NCBI GenBank assembly: GCA_038373865.1
Contig: JAXGGA010001168.1
Location: 102,220 to 166,219 of the forward strand
Origin: Uloborus plumipes
Lineage: Eukaryota; Arthropoda; Arachnida; Araneae; Uloboridae
DNA: 64,000 nt
Direction: 5' to 3'
Below the pieces are notes generated by a model. That model was not told where the DNA came from. It made no database searches and saw only the letters and a list, made by a program, of their open reading frames with translations. Numbering within the stretch: position 1 is the first letter of the stretch; each line of letters starts with the position of its first letter. A program made the position numbers and the translations under genes. Of this stretch, positions 34,389 to 46,576 are shown piece by piece.

Positions 34389-35520
34389 GCTTTGTCAGAA
34401 ATAGAAATCCCCTTTCAACGAAGGCATGCACTGTTCAGAAAAGAAGATCAGTGATGTTGAAAATTTTGTTTTATAGTGAAAGTAAAATCTTTCGGGTAAA
34501 ACAGGAAGGTACCCGGCTATTAATACAAAAATATCTAAGTCTTCTTGGAAAGGATCCTAATTTATTACAGATGAGTAAATCACTTTTATTGGAAAGGTTT
34601 TTAAGTTTATCGGAAATAGTCCAAGTTGATTTCAGGAAGACTTTTAGAGGGAAGCTTTCCTTTTTTTACCAGATATTACAGGGGTGATTGTTTTCCGGTA
34701 TTTTACCGGATTTCCGGTATTTTCATGATCGATTCTGGTATTTTCACGTTCGAAAATACCGGAAATAAAATATTTTTAATTCTGCTTTTATCTTCCCACC
34801 TTCGGAATTTTTTCTCTTTTTCGAAGTTTCGATGATTTTTCCGATAATTATTAATAATATTCATCAAATAGAAATGTTCAGATACCATTCTATTTTTTTA
34901 CTTTAATAAGTTATTTTATTTGCACCTTTTTTATTTTGATGTCTTCATTTAAAAAATGCAATCGATTTGCATCTAATATGAGAATCGAATTTTTCTCATT
35001 TTTGATGCTCATTACCTTTAGTTAGGAGATAAATAAATGAAGTATATTTTTATTTATATTAAAAAACCATAACTTTAAAATCCTTGAGTGAAATTCTATG
35101 TCTTTTATAAAAGTCAAAATGTCAAACGATTGAAGCTCTAATTTAAATGTGTTTGTTTATGAAAGGAAATTAATTACTGTATGTGTACAGTTATAAAATT
35201 AGGTGTGCTTAAGTAATAGGGACCTTGGTTTAAAAAAACACCCCCCCCCCCCGCACACACACAAACATTTTCTCTTTAAAACTTTCAGGTATTTTTTTAT
35301 GAACTCACAATCACCCCTGCAGATACGTTCCTGACATAAGTTAGACTTAAAAACTGCTCATTATTTTCCAGGAACGTCGAAGTTTTTTTTTTTGGTGTAT
35401 GAGACAAATTTATGCTGGTATAAAAAATAAGCTAGTTTCTCTCTGGTTTATTTGTTTTTATTCCACGTGTTTTATTGCTATTATTGGCGCATTTTATAAT
35501 AATTTTTTACTGCAACTCGG
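34389..35520. other. No gene recognised
   Basis: At 34689-34768 the word CCGGTATTTT and its complement recur several times. The rest is AT-rich. A C-run followed by (AC)n lies at 35240-35265. Confidence 0.5.
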
Positions 35521-35521
35521 T

Positions 35522-35747
35522 ATTGGGCAATACCACGAAAAAAACCGCCATGTTGTCCCTCACGTTACTAAAAAGCAGTCATTTTAAATAGTAAAGAACG
35601 AAGTTTTGTTGGTTAAGAAATCACAAACCAGTGGCGTATTTCTCAGGTAAAAATTTTGTTCATTACCTTTTGAAATTAGTACTTTTTAATAAATATCTGA
35701 GCGTCACGTTCGGGACAAAATGGCGGCGTTTTCGTGGAATAACCCTA
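35522..35747. mobile_element. Probable MITE with GGGTTATTCCACGAAAA ends
   Basis: Left ATTGGGCAATACCACGAAAA and right TTTTCGTGGAATAACCCTAT are inverted repeats extending about 45 bp (through CCGCCATgTTGTCCC). It is 226 bp and non-coding. No clear target duplication. Confidence 0.65.
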
Positions 35748-37131
35748 TTAATCTATTTAAACTGGTGGCGTTCATTTTTCTAATACTTACTTTACAACAT
35801 TTTACAAAATAATATGTTTTATATACAAAATTTTCCTTCCAGTTAACAACAAATCGGCGATCACCTAGTTTCTTGCCATCTTAGTGCAATAACTTTCGAG
35901 TCGATATTAAATTTACTTCCGTAAGGTAAGGAATTAAATGAATTTCAGCAGCCATGAATCGATTTTGGGTGCAAATGGCTCACCCAGCTGGTTACATGAC
36001 TCCCCACTTAACCAAGAAAACCAATAAATCTCAAAATATATTCAACTAAACTTTCATTTTCAGCCCCAGATTTGGTGGATTAAGATTTTGTGAAGTTTCA
36101 AATGCATTCGTTTTCCAGTCGAATTGCCATTTTCTTTCCGTTACGTTGAAATCGAAATTTACTCCACTTCTGCGAATGAAATTGGATGTCACAATTCGAT
36201 CTTTGGAACAGAGTTGTTAAAGCAATAAATTTTGTTGCGTCTATCGTGATAAATTAATATGCGTCTTCTATTTTCAAGAGTAACAAAGTTTATAACAAGT
36301 TAATATTGAAGCTAGGAATAAAAAGGCACAATGGCGTTTAGCAAAAGCAATTTATAACTTACCATAGATTTGAAATGAATTTCTTGTCAAAATTATGAGC
36401 TTTACTAAGATATAAATATATTTTTCTCAACCTTTCATGATTTCTTTTCTATTGTTTTGCAATAAAATCATTTGAATTCTGTTTAACAATCAATTTGTTT
36501 ACACGGGTCAAAGCCGTACACAAGGGGAGGGTTTTAGGACCTAAACCCTTCTCATTAAAAAAGTAAATAAGTAAAAAAAACTTTTAATTGAAGTTAAAAT
36601 TTGATTTACTGCATATGTTTCTGAAATAATATATTATTAATGCACAGCTAAATGCATGTGCATGGAGAACATGAGCAAAATGTGCATTAATGTCAGAGGT
36701 AATCACACATCATAGGAAGGTACTCATGTCTGCATCATTCTGGCCTGAAGATCAATTTCTTGTGGCTTTCGGAAAACTCATCTCAAAAGGATTGTTTTTA
36801 TTTTTAAGTTTTTACTTTATCGACGTGGTAATAGTTGTACCATTTGCACTATAATAAGGGCAAATCCTCTCTACTAAATATGTGTTTAGTTCTGTTTTTT
36901 TAATCAATGTCTATTCTTAATTACTCCAATAAATGTAATTGTTCCTTAGCAATTGTCAAGCAGTGTAAATGTTTCCTAGTTTGTTTTTCTAAATTTCCAT
37001 TTTAAGTGCTTCTGAGATTCTCTCTGATAGCTAAACAGGTAAACACAAATTCCCCTATCTTAAAGGCCTTCTTTCTTATTTTTCCCTTCAAATTTTTATC
37101 CCTTCAGATTTCTTATTCACGGTTACACATT
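35748..37131. other. No gene recognised
   Basis: AT-rich. The stretch at 36514-36560 (AAGCCGTACACAAGGGGAGG) resembles an end of MITE family B but has no partner. Confidence 0.45.
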
Positions 37132-37745
37132 TAAGGTGGGCCGAAAAAGACTTTTTTTTTATTTCGATGATTAGGAATGCGGAAAAGGTGCCATTGGGAA
37201 AGCAAAGTGCACATAAAAATTTTGAAATTTTGTGGTCAATTTCTTGATTTGCCGCAATTGAGTTGAAGTTTGGAAAAAATAGTTTTTGAGATTTTAAGGA
37301 ATTTATTTTTTAAAATTATTTAGCACCTAACATCTAAAAATGCATAATATGTGACAAACGATGGAGTTATCTCAGATAAGTACTGCGAAAACCGTATTTT
37401 AACGTTTTGACAAAATTTAATTTAAAATGTAGAAAAAAACAGGAGATAGCCAAATCTTCTAGACATTTGTGGAAAAGGAAGGAATTATAATACAGACCTC
37501 AAATTTTTTATGTAGTTTCTATGCCCTCAATAGCACTTTTTCCGTCTTACTCGTTGTCGAAAATAGAAAAAAAAAATAATTTGATAAAAATCTCGAAAAA
37601 ACTGCATTTTTTCCAAACAAACCAGTCAATTGCGGCAGATCAAAAAATTTCAAACTTTTTACATGCACTTTGCTTCTCCAATGGCGCCTTTTCCGCAATA
37701 TCCATCATCGAAATTAAAAAAAAAAGTCATTTTCGGTCCACCCTA
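37132..37745. mobile_element. MITE with long arms and TAAGGTGGGCCG ends
   Basis: The ends TAAGGTGGGCCG and CGGTCCACCCTA are inverted, and the similarity continues inward for about 170 bp on each side (GCACTTTGCTTTCCC, GATTTGCCGCAATTGA). It is 614 bp and non-coding. The terminal bases resemble those of the large transposon at 58958-61615 (TAGGGTGGAGCG). I found no clean target duplication. Confidence 0.7.
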
Positions 37746-38333
37746 TTCTACATTCACAAGATTTCAAAAAAATATTCCAGGAAATTTTCTAAACAAAGCA
37801 AGCGAAGGAAAACTTGATAATTCACTGCCTTAAAATTGATTAATGAAATTAGGAAATCTCATCTTCTTGAAAAATATGACAGAACAAAGATTTTGAAATG
37901 GTAACTAAATTTTAGTTCCATTAAGTATAAAGACGCTGATATTTTTACGATAGAATAACGACGATGTTTGCTTGCAAATAAGATATTAGAAAACTGAATA
38001 GTATATTTCTGTTGTTATAAAATGTTAAAATTCTTCAAAAAAGCAGCAAGGTGAAACAAGAAAATAAAATTTTCAAAACAATGGAACGATTTTACGACAA
38101 TTTGATTAGAGTTTTATTAAAATGGAACATAGGAGTTTCTCTTGTTTCTCTTCATTTTAGGAGAAATGTGGAAAATATTTCCCTGTCGAATTTGAGATTT
38201 AATATTTACTTGCAGAAAATTAAACTTTTTTTTTTTTTGATAGTTTTCTTCATCTTTTTTTTCTTTTGGTTCGTTCAAATATGCAGTTCATTGTAAAGCT
38301 CGTTTCAAATATACATTTTCAATGAAATAACGG
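37746..38333. other. No gene recognised
   Basis: AT-rich. The ORF at 38051-38296 is lysine- and phenylalanine-rich, as expected from base composition. Confidence 0.5.
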
Positions 38334-38335
38334 AA

Positions 38336-38870
38336 CAGGACATCTCCGCCACAAATTTTATCGCCCTCTTCCCCGCATGGGACATTTCCACCACGACTCC
38401 TATCCCCCCTCTGCATTGTACAGGACAAATCTGCCTCACCATTTCCAAGAATTACAAAGGGGTTACTAAAGTTTACAAATACCTTTGTGCAATAGATGTA
38501 GAGAAAATTACAACGTTAAAAATGCACAAATAAGCAGCTGCTAATTTGTGCATTCTTAACGTTGTAATTTTTTCTACAAGGGGTTACTGGTTTAAAATTT
38601 TCAATCCTGGCGACACATCTTCTTTTGGCGACAAAGACCTAATCTAAAAAACGGAATTTATTCCCGAACTAAAGGGTCGCAAGAAGTCAAAAAAAAACAT
38701 AATGCAGTGTAAATCAATTTAAACTTCGCCAATTTTATTTCGCCAAATATTGCACTCTACCAGCTCAATCGGCGGATTTGTCCTGTCGCATAGAAATGGT
38801 GGAGAGAGAAGCGGCGGAGATGTCTCATGAGGGGAAAGATAGAGATAAATTTTGCAGCGGAAATGTCCTG
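38336..38870. mobile_element. Inverted-repeat element with CAGGACATCTCCGCC ends
   Basis: The left arm 38336-38398 and the right arm about 38809-38870 are imperfect inverted repeats (CAGGACATCTCCGCC and GGCGGAGATGTC/GCGGAAATGTCCTG). The interior holds a separate hairpin at 38497-38578. It is non-coding. Confidence 0.6.
38497..38578. repeat. Hairpin, about 34-bp arms
   Basis: TGTAGAGAAAATTACAACGT followed by TAAAAATGCACAAA is mirrored, with a few mismatches, after a central AGCAGCTGCT-containing loop. It lies inside the element at 38336-38870. Confidence 0.8.
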
Positions 38871-38876
38871 TGCCCA

Positions 38877-39058
38877 GTTTAAAAGCGTATTGTTTAGTTT
38901 TTTTAAACTATAATTTCTATTATTTAATAGATACATATTTATTAGCAGCACTGTTATTTCAGAGCACAGAATATTGAAATAACAGTGCTGCTAATAAATA
39001 TGTATCTATTAAATAATTTAAATTATAGTTTAAAAAACTAAAAAATACGCTTTTAAAC
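38877..39058. repeat. Long near-perfect palindrome, about 85-bp arms
   Basis: The arms 38877-38961 and 38975-39058 are nearly perfect reverse complements with a 13-base spacer (GAGCACAGAATAT). Both contain TTAGCAGCACTGTTATTTCA or its complement. There are no terminal features of a known element, so it may be an inverted duplication from template switching. Confidence 0.88.
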
Positions 39059-39151
39059 TACATTTTATGATACTCTAACTGGGGGTACTCCCTCTGGTTT
39101 TCAAAACTATTGAATATCCACTCTCTCTCTAAATTTACATGCACTTATAAT

Positions 39152-39804
39152 CAGGGCCGTATTTAAGGGGTGAGTTTTTAGGGTTCAAACCCCCTCTGAA
39201 GTTTTTCAAAGTTATTCCAAAAACTGGTTTTCACACATTTTTTTCTGTTGAAAAAATTATTACTCATTTTTAATTTTCTTAATTTTCAATTTCATTTGAA
39301 AAATGAAATTATCATTGTTAAATTGTTGTACAAATTAAGTGTTTTACATGCAGTATTTATTTTTATTATAGTTATTGCAAACATTATTTCTTACAGAAGA
39401 ACACACCTTTTTTCTTCGAATTTTGAATACCACTTACAAAAACACCAAACTTCTTTAAATTTGAAAGTGCAAACTCTCTATAATCAACACATTGTATAAG
39501 TGTCATAAAATAGAAATTTCAGAGGTGTTACTTCAAATGCCTGTTAATAAATAAAAGCGTTATTCCTTTTGATTGATTGTAAGACATAGAATAGTTACAT
39601 ACAGAGACGTACGCATCAATTTTTTTCCTTCATCGAAAAAAGGTCTTTTTTTTTACATTTTCATGTTAATCCCATTTAAGCATCTGTAGCAATAAAACGC
39701 AATAAAATTTAGAATATGAAATCAAATTTTATTAAACTTATAGATTTCCCAAGACATGTGTTTGGTAAAACTCTCCCCGAAACAAAAGTCTGGTTACGGC
39801 CCTG
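39152..39804 (-). mobile_element. hAT-like MITE family B, copy 4
   Basis: The ends CAGGGCCGTATTTAAG and CTGGTTACGGCCCTG are flanked by near-identical 8-bp sequences CTTATAAT (39144-39151) and TTTATAAT (39805-39812). It has the best-preserved termini of the family and defines them as CAGGGCCGTA. It is 653 bp with no transposase. Confidence 0.9.
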
Positions 39805-39807
39805 TTT

Positions 39808-40070
39808 ATAATACATCAACATGTAATATATTTTAGCCTTTAGTATTAATAATAGTATTAAATATATTGCTTTTATATTTGCAAAGAACGTGAATTTTAT
39901 CTTTTATTCAGAGTTACATGCAAACAACTGAAACACTTATAAATACATCAGCATGTAATAATATAGTTTAGCCTTCAGCATTAATAATAGTGTTATATAT
40001 ATATTGCTTTTATGTTTGTAAAGAACGTGAATTTTGTCTTTTATTCAGAGTTACATACATACATACTCAC
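39808..40070. repeat. Tandem duplication, about 133-bp unit
   Basis: The segment from ATACATCAACATGTAATATA to TTTTATTCAGAGTTACAT is repeated with an offset of about 133 bp. The first unit starts directly at the right edge of MITE B copy 4. Confidence 0.8.
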
Positions 40071-41800
40071 ATGTGAAACTAATAAAAGCGTATTTAAAAA
40101 AAGAAAAATAACATAAAAGCTAAAAATATTTTGTTATTTCTATAATTTATAATGTTAGTTTCCGGTAATAAAATACGCTGATAGCAAGTGTCCCCTCAAA
40201 AACAGAAAAAAAAAGAACGAGAGCACCTTCCCCCCTAAAAATGAAGCCAAAACCCCTCCAAGTTGACTCTCCCTCAGAAAATTTCAATGCCGCAATCTAC
40301 GTCACTAACGTAACGTTGTGATGTCGCCTCGAGGTGACATTTGTAACTTACTGCAACCTGTTGATGACCTGCTGTGATGTCTTTTCCCTATTTTGGCCCT
40401 GGATCCTTTTTTGACCCAAACTTTTTAAAAAATACAATGCTCTACAATACAATACGAAATACAATACAAAATAAAATACAACGTTAACCTTCAGATTGCA
40501 TCTTTTAAATTACGTAATTTTGACAGTATCCGCTAGACAGCTACCCCAAGTACAGTCGAAATTAGTTTAAAAGTTGCTATTTGAAGGTTAGCAGGGATCG
40601 TTGTATCTTTTAAAAAGTTTGAACTAAAGAGGAACCACAGGGACAAAGTAACCCGCTTATACGGTAACAGAAATTGAAACAAAAAAAATATCTGTCATTT
40701 CAGTAAGCTAAATATTTCGGTAACTCTCAGTCTCAGGTTTCCCTACATTGCATTGCACTGTCCAAGATGCTCCCATCCATTGTTCGATTCGTGCAAGTTG
40801 GGTTTAGCAGGATACTGGTTCGAAATAAATTCGGCGCCACACACACACACAAGTAATATCATACCCCGTAATTAGGCACTATGTCGCCACAGCTGCAGGT
40901 CAAGAGCAATCACGGACATTGACTTGGATATTCTTTATCCAAGTTTTTTTGAAGATATTAGTCATTAGAGCTAAAGAACATCAAGCTGTAGGGTATTGTG
41001 TATTGAATCCTTCGTTTTAACAATAGAAACAGAACATTCACCTTCTTGAGAACTTTTCGTTCATAACCACCTTTATCTGTCAACAAATTACCTTATTGCG
41101 ATTGAAAGTATGTGCTAAAACCAAGAATTTTGAGAGTGATGTGGATCCCTTATCCCAGCTACGTCATTGCTAGAAACAGAGAGCCTCTTTCAACTGATAA
41201 ATCTGCCCACTGATTAGCCGTAAATGAAAAGACGAAAGTATTACCATGTGAGTCATGTTTTAATTTATTTAACTCATCTAATAGGATGTTTTTAATATTA
41301 TTTATATTGTATATATTTTTTTATTATTTATTCATTTCACTATTGTTTATATATGTTTTATTATTATTATTATTTATTCATTTTACTATTTGTTTATATA
41401 TATTTTTTAATTTTTTATTCATTTTTAACGCGCAAGATGTTTGTACTAATTTAACTCCGATCTAGAGAGAGAGAGAAACATGTACAATATGGTCACGATT
41501 GCAAATTTGGCAAGAAAGTGTTCAACACTATGGAATCGTTCCGTAAAAATACACTGCAATGCAATTAAGTTAAAATATTCTGCGTTTTAATAAATATAAG
41601 AGAAGCAAAATTCAACCACTAATTTTACTCTAACCCTCTCTCCATCCTTAACCTCACACAAAGCTCCTAATTCAATGAGCAAAATTTTGGTTGTAAATTA
41701 GCCGCAAAAATATTTATTTGCTCCGTGACACCATTCTTTCATGTAAAACACAAATGAGTCATTAAATAATTGGTCAAAGACATATCTTCAATAAATATTC
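40071..41800. other. No gene recognised
   Basis: A low-complexity ACAATACAA-type stretch is at 40440-40480, and a short CA run at 40841. Otherwise AT-rich, without a coding or RNA signature. Confidence 0.5.
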
Positions 41801-41806
41801 TTGCTA

Positions 41807-42256
41807 TCATAACCTCCACTGTAATGAATGTTTGTCTAAGTATCTCAAAGCCAAATCAATCTGGCAGTTTAAGTTATTGCATGACAATATAAGTCCAAAG
41901 CTTATGCTATCTGTCAGGAGTCCTTGCAGCGTGATACCATCCAATCGCTTGATATCGCATTGATCCAATGAGGCACGTAATACACCATATTGTCCCGCAA
42001 GTTTATAAATGCAGTATAATAGATGTTTAATGCCACTGCTTATGAATTTTACTCTAAATTGCCGAATATTGATTTCATTCGATTTAATACGCATGGTATG
42101 TGTGTAGTCAAAAGCATCGGAGAGGAAGTACGAGAGGAAGATTATGGTGTAGAGTGCGCCATTGAAAATTTTTATTTCGATCTGAGGGGCTTCGAGATAT
42201 TTGGGGGAGAGGGGAAGGGAGCCCTTGTTTTATCTACAAAAACTTTGGAGCATTAA
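41807..42256. other. Less AT-rich island with two opposing ORFs
   Basis: A minus-strand frame (41807-42094, 95 codons, GQYGVLRASLDQCDIKRLDG in the middle) and a plus-strand frame (42023-42256, 77 codons) overlap head to head. Neither matches a family I know. The region is more balanced in composition than its neighbours and could hold an exon or non-coding RNA. I cannot support a gene call. Confidence 0.25.
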
Positions 42257-43344
42257 ATTTATTCACTTTTCTTGCCAGAATGTTTTGCATCAATCTTTAC
42301 GCATTGGTGTCATAGCAGTGCATTAAGATGCAAAAACACAAAACAATCCTGAAATATGAGTAAGGCAGTTCAAAGTAGGGCATATTTTCATCAAAATAGC
42401 CTCGCATGACTGTTATTATATTTTTAATATTCTGCACCTGAAATCACTTTAATACTTCTCGTCGCTTATTAAACTCTGTGCCTTCTGTTTCATATTACTA
42501 AATTTTAGAATTCACATAATTTTTTAATTAAATGTCAAAAAACTTTCTCATTATCTTCTCATTGATTAAAGAAAAGCAAAAAATGGACACACAAGCTTCT
42601 TATATTTTTTGCATAAAAAACGTCGCTGTGTTTGATCAGAAGTAAAGTCATTGTTTAATTTATCTTTTTTTTTCCGAACTACGAATTGTAATGATTAACA
42701 CTTAATGCAAGGAGGCACAAAAAACTCATTAAATTAATCACCGCAAAATCATTTTTTTACATTAGCTTTACTTAATTACTAATACATTCATAAAAAATAG
42801 TTTTCCATAAATTAATTTTTAGATTAAGTATTCTCGTAAAAAATGTATCATTTTCGTCAGAATCATGCTAAATTTTTAAGATTCTTATTTGCAATTGCTT
42901 TCAATTTCAGTAAACCCAAAAACAATTTTCAGGCAAGAAACTACTTTTCAATTTTTTGGTACTAATGAAGAAAAGATAATGAATCGTAAAAAATAAGATG
43001 TTCATGCAGAACTAGTAGAGCCTTCCTAGCAATAAAATTGGTTAAGAATCTTTGACTTCCTGTTCTTATATTTCTTCTTTCTCATCAGTTAAAATAATTA
43101 TGTCTAAATAGAATGAAGCACACTCTTGAGTACTATCGGAGGCACAGCTAGGATTTTACCAAGGTGTGAAAATATTCCTTGTCATTTTAAGAGGAGTACT
43201 ATTAATTATTTGCAAAGTAGTCGGAAGCAATTCCTTGGCAAAAATGACCATACAATAGTCTGGTCAGACTTCTCTAGTGCAATAAAACCTATTGAAAACA
43301 ATCTGATTTGACATTTACTTAGTAACTCAATTGCATAATATTGC
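42257..43344. other. No gene recognised
   Basis: AT-rich with no recognisable signature. Confidence 0.5.
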
Positions 43345-43840
43345 ATTAGTCACAGGGTTTAAAAAAAAAACGGTTTTTTTTTTTTTTTTTTGAAAAAGCC
43401 CAGCCCGTCTGGATTTTCGATGAAAAACCCGGGGCTTTTTCGAGTTTTTTCAAGAATCATTCAAACATTGTAGACCAAACTGCGGCTTCTATTTACAGTT
43501 TTCATATCAAAAGAGCCCTGAAGAGAGGTCACTGTGACCTCCTAAAAGATTCTTATTCGGAAAATATGGAAAAAGCATTGTAATATTGAAAAACTTTTTA
43601 AATAGATATTATATTTAAAATTGATATTGAATTGAATTAATGGATTGAAATAATTATTGATTATTTTGATCCTTTAATTATTTAGAAATAAATAAATAAA
43701 TAAGCGTGAAATAAATGTGCAGTTTTATTTCTAACTAGCGGTACCCGCACGGCTTTGCCCGTGGTATAAAATTAAAAGTTCATTTGTAAAATAATTGATA
43801 TAGCAGAAAAAATGCTCTATTTTAGTTATAACTAGCTTAA

Positions 43841-44660
43841 TACCCGGCGTTGTCCGGGTGCTTATTAATACAACATAGCATTCAGGGAAAAAAGTTTGAA
43901 AGAGTTCTATTCATATGGGTATAAAATAATTTGCATCAATTGTCTCTTAGGTACAAACTTTGAAAAAACTAAAATATTACAGAAAGTTAAACGTTTACAG
44001 GAAAATAGTCTTATCAAAAGGTGAAAATTAAAGATAAATGTTGTCTGTGCTTTGCCGCGTCCACTGGCATGATATATATGCACATGGAAGTGAAAAAATG
44101 CATCAATTTCACCCGCCAAATTTAAAATATTAACTTTTCTCTATTAATTGTTCCCACCTACAAAGTAAAAATTATTATAACTCAGAAATAAATCTATTTC
44201 TCGTTCTGAAGGCTTATCTCCATTACAGACGCAACTGTCGTCGCATTGCAAATTTGAAATTCAAATCCGTGATTCTTTTTATAAAGTTCACATGAATTAT
44301 GATTGTTTTTTACTTATTTCAATGCTAAAAGGAAATAGGTGAGCCTTAAATTGAAAATTCATTACTTTAATCGTAATCATTGTTGGAAAATACTCATACT
44401 TAAAAATCTTAAATTTCATCAATTTGAATGCTAAAAGGCCTATCTCGATTACAATACAATTCCTATAAAAGGGTCATTTTTTGACAAAAAATTTAAATTT
44501 GAGCTTTTTAGATTTTTTAAAATTTCAAGACCCCGCCTATGAGAATTCTAGGGCATCAGGGAACCTCTGTGTCAAGTTTGATGAAAATATGACGCAAACT
44601 GTGGATTTGTATAGAGAACAAGTATATATACATACACTCATTTTTATAGATATAGATTTA
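43841..44660 (+). repeat. Repeat C inserted in repeat D
   Basis: It begins ACTAGCTTAATACCCGGCGT and ends near TTTTTATAGATATAGAT. The flanking D sequence resumes exactly as in the copy at about 3120-3135, showing the insertion. It is longer than the other C copies because of a region at about 43980-44280 without a counterpart there. Confidence 0.8.
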
Positions 44661-45480
44661 ACTATAATTCCTTCAAAGTATGATATAAAAATCTGATATG
44701 GACCCCACACTACTTAATTTTACGTGTAAATTGCTTAGATGCCTTAAGTGCTAAAATAGTGCTTGGAGTGAGCAAGATAACAATTCAAACATTGGTATCC
44801 CTAGTTTGCTACGAAACAATGCAAAAAAATGTGTTACAATGATTAATCTCCTAAATATCGCCGATTTTAACATCATTCAGTGGATTTTTCGCAAAATATC
44901 GCCAATAGCGCCAAATTGAACAAAAAAAAATTTTTTTCGCCAAATTGGCGTGAAACACTTGGCGACCAAAAGTTTGGCGACATATCGCCAAGTGGTCGCG
45001 CCAATTCATATCACTTTTGTCTGCATTGAAAACACTGATTTACCCCATAAAAGGGGTAAAACATCCCCTTGGGGACATTCGAATGCAACCCCAAGGAGAG
45101 GTGCACAAAAATAAGCCAAAAGAGAAAATAAGAACAATTTTGTTGCTCACAGAAACCAACAGAAATCTTACCAAAGTTTAAAAGAAGAAGAAAGTTTTCT
45201 TTCCTAGCTTTAAAAACAAAACAATACATTTCCCGAAACAAAACACTTTAAAAAGAACGATGCAATATCGCAATTGATACGATATTTGGTTAATCTGTGC
45301 ATTAGGTACCCTTTTCTCGCTAAATGGGCGATAGGCCCGCCAAGCGTGCTAACCCTGACTATTTTGCGTAGTTTCTCTCGGAGCTTTCAACTCCGCGAGA
45401 CACGCAAAAACGCGCCAGTTGGTGACTTTTTGAAAACGCGCCAAGCATTGTCCCAAAGCACATTTTCACCGGGAAAAAGA

Positions 45481-45746
45481 CAGGGTTGCCAAAGAATTGA
45501 AACAGAAAAATACTACGCCTCCTCTAAAAAAAATATACTACAAAATACTACTGTTTCCAAACGTTGCCAAAATCAATATTGCTGAAATGCAAAATCTATG
45601 AAAATGAAAAAAAAAAAAATCCGCCAAATCTTTTAATTAAGTCATTAGTATATTGGAAACAGGGTTGCCAGAAAAATACTACGCACCTTATTTGGGCCAA
45701 AAAAAATACTACCGTAGTATCAAAAATACTACGTCTGGCAACGCTG
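45481..45746. mobile_element. hAT-like MITE with CAGGGTTGCC ends, 266 bp
   Basis: CAGGGTTGCCA and TGGCAACGCTG are inverted ends flanked by a perfect 8-bp duplication GAAAAAGA (45473-45480 and 45747-45754). The related repeat at 9795 shows the site unfilled. An internal second CAGGGTTGCCAGAAAAATAC at about 45661 indicates duplication of one end. The ACTACG/CTACTAC words are reiterated inside. Confidence 0.9.
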
Positions 45747-46576
45747 GAAAAAGAATGAAACAAAAATAACCATGAACACGTAACCATGGTAATAACATGA
45801 AAAGTTGATTTCCGTTGATAAAATAATTTATTTCATCTCTATTTTCAAACAAATTTTATTCTCGGCTCAACCATTTTAGAATCGTTTGGCTTGCTTTACT
45901 GAAGGTAAGCCTTGAATTCCGGTATTCTAAAAACAATTATTACAGCTCTCCTGATGATCGTAGAAAATTCAAAAAAACTTCATTTTATTCAGAAAATTTC
46001 AAACTTTCGAATAACATAAGACTTGAAAATGTGTATGAAATATTTCTTTCCCATTTTATCGAATTTCCGCTAAGAATTCGAATAGAAAAAGAACGAAATG
46101 GAATTTTCGAAAAATCGCTTCGAGGTGCAAAACTACATGCTACAAACTAATTTTGTGCCAAGTGGCATGAAAATCGACCGAATGGTATTGGCGCTACGCG
46201 CGTAACAGACAGAAAGACAGACAGAAAGAAAGAAAGAAGGAAAGACAGACCCACCTTCAGCTTTATTATTAGTAGAGATAGAGATAGAGAAGAGATACTT
46301 AATAAGTTGTCAGTGGCAAGGACGATGGGAATTTCTGGTCCAGATACTGACCAAGACTAAATATTGTAACAAACTTACATTACCAATTTCTAGGCTTAGT
46401 AGTGATAAAAATGTTTGTAATATTTTTAGTTTTTGTCTGAAACAAATGTTTCCAATATGCAGTAAATTTTGAAAAAAACCCACTTTACCGACATCGTGGG
46501 TTTTTTCAAGTGGGCCCACCCCAAAGGGGGGGGGGGTGTTCGGGATATGCCCGCTTTGGCGAACCCTGATTAGTTA

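Larger units (their letters stand above)
43735..46290 (+). repeat. Dispersed repeat D, full-length copy with two insertions
   Basis: It starts ACTAGCGGTACCCGCACGGC and ends CAGCTTTATTATTAGTAGAG plus (AGATAG)n. Its 5' part matches 3029-3810 and its 3' part 9790-10320. It is interrupted by repeat C (43841-44660) and a 266-bp MITE (45481-45746). The GACA-rich 3' tail and terminal short tandem repeat suggest a retroposon, but I find no encoded protein. Confidence 0.75.
43353..46568. mobile_element. hAT-like element split by nested insertions
   Basis: Left CAGGGTTTAAAAAAAAAACG and right GCTTTGGCGAACCCTG are flanked by ATTAGTCA (43345-43352) and ATTAGTTA (46569-46576), a 7-of-8 match. Both subterminal regions carry the AAAAACCCGGGGCTTTTT- and CCCACTTT/GTGGGTTTTTT-like runs common in such elements. 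Only about 660 bp belong to it. The middle is repeat D (43735-46290). Confidence 0.6.

Noticed and set aside
37132..37745. 8-bp target duplication for this MITE
   Set aside because: The flanks (TACACATT and TTCTACAT) do not match in any simple register, so I do not claim one.
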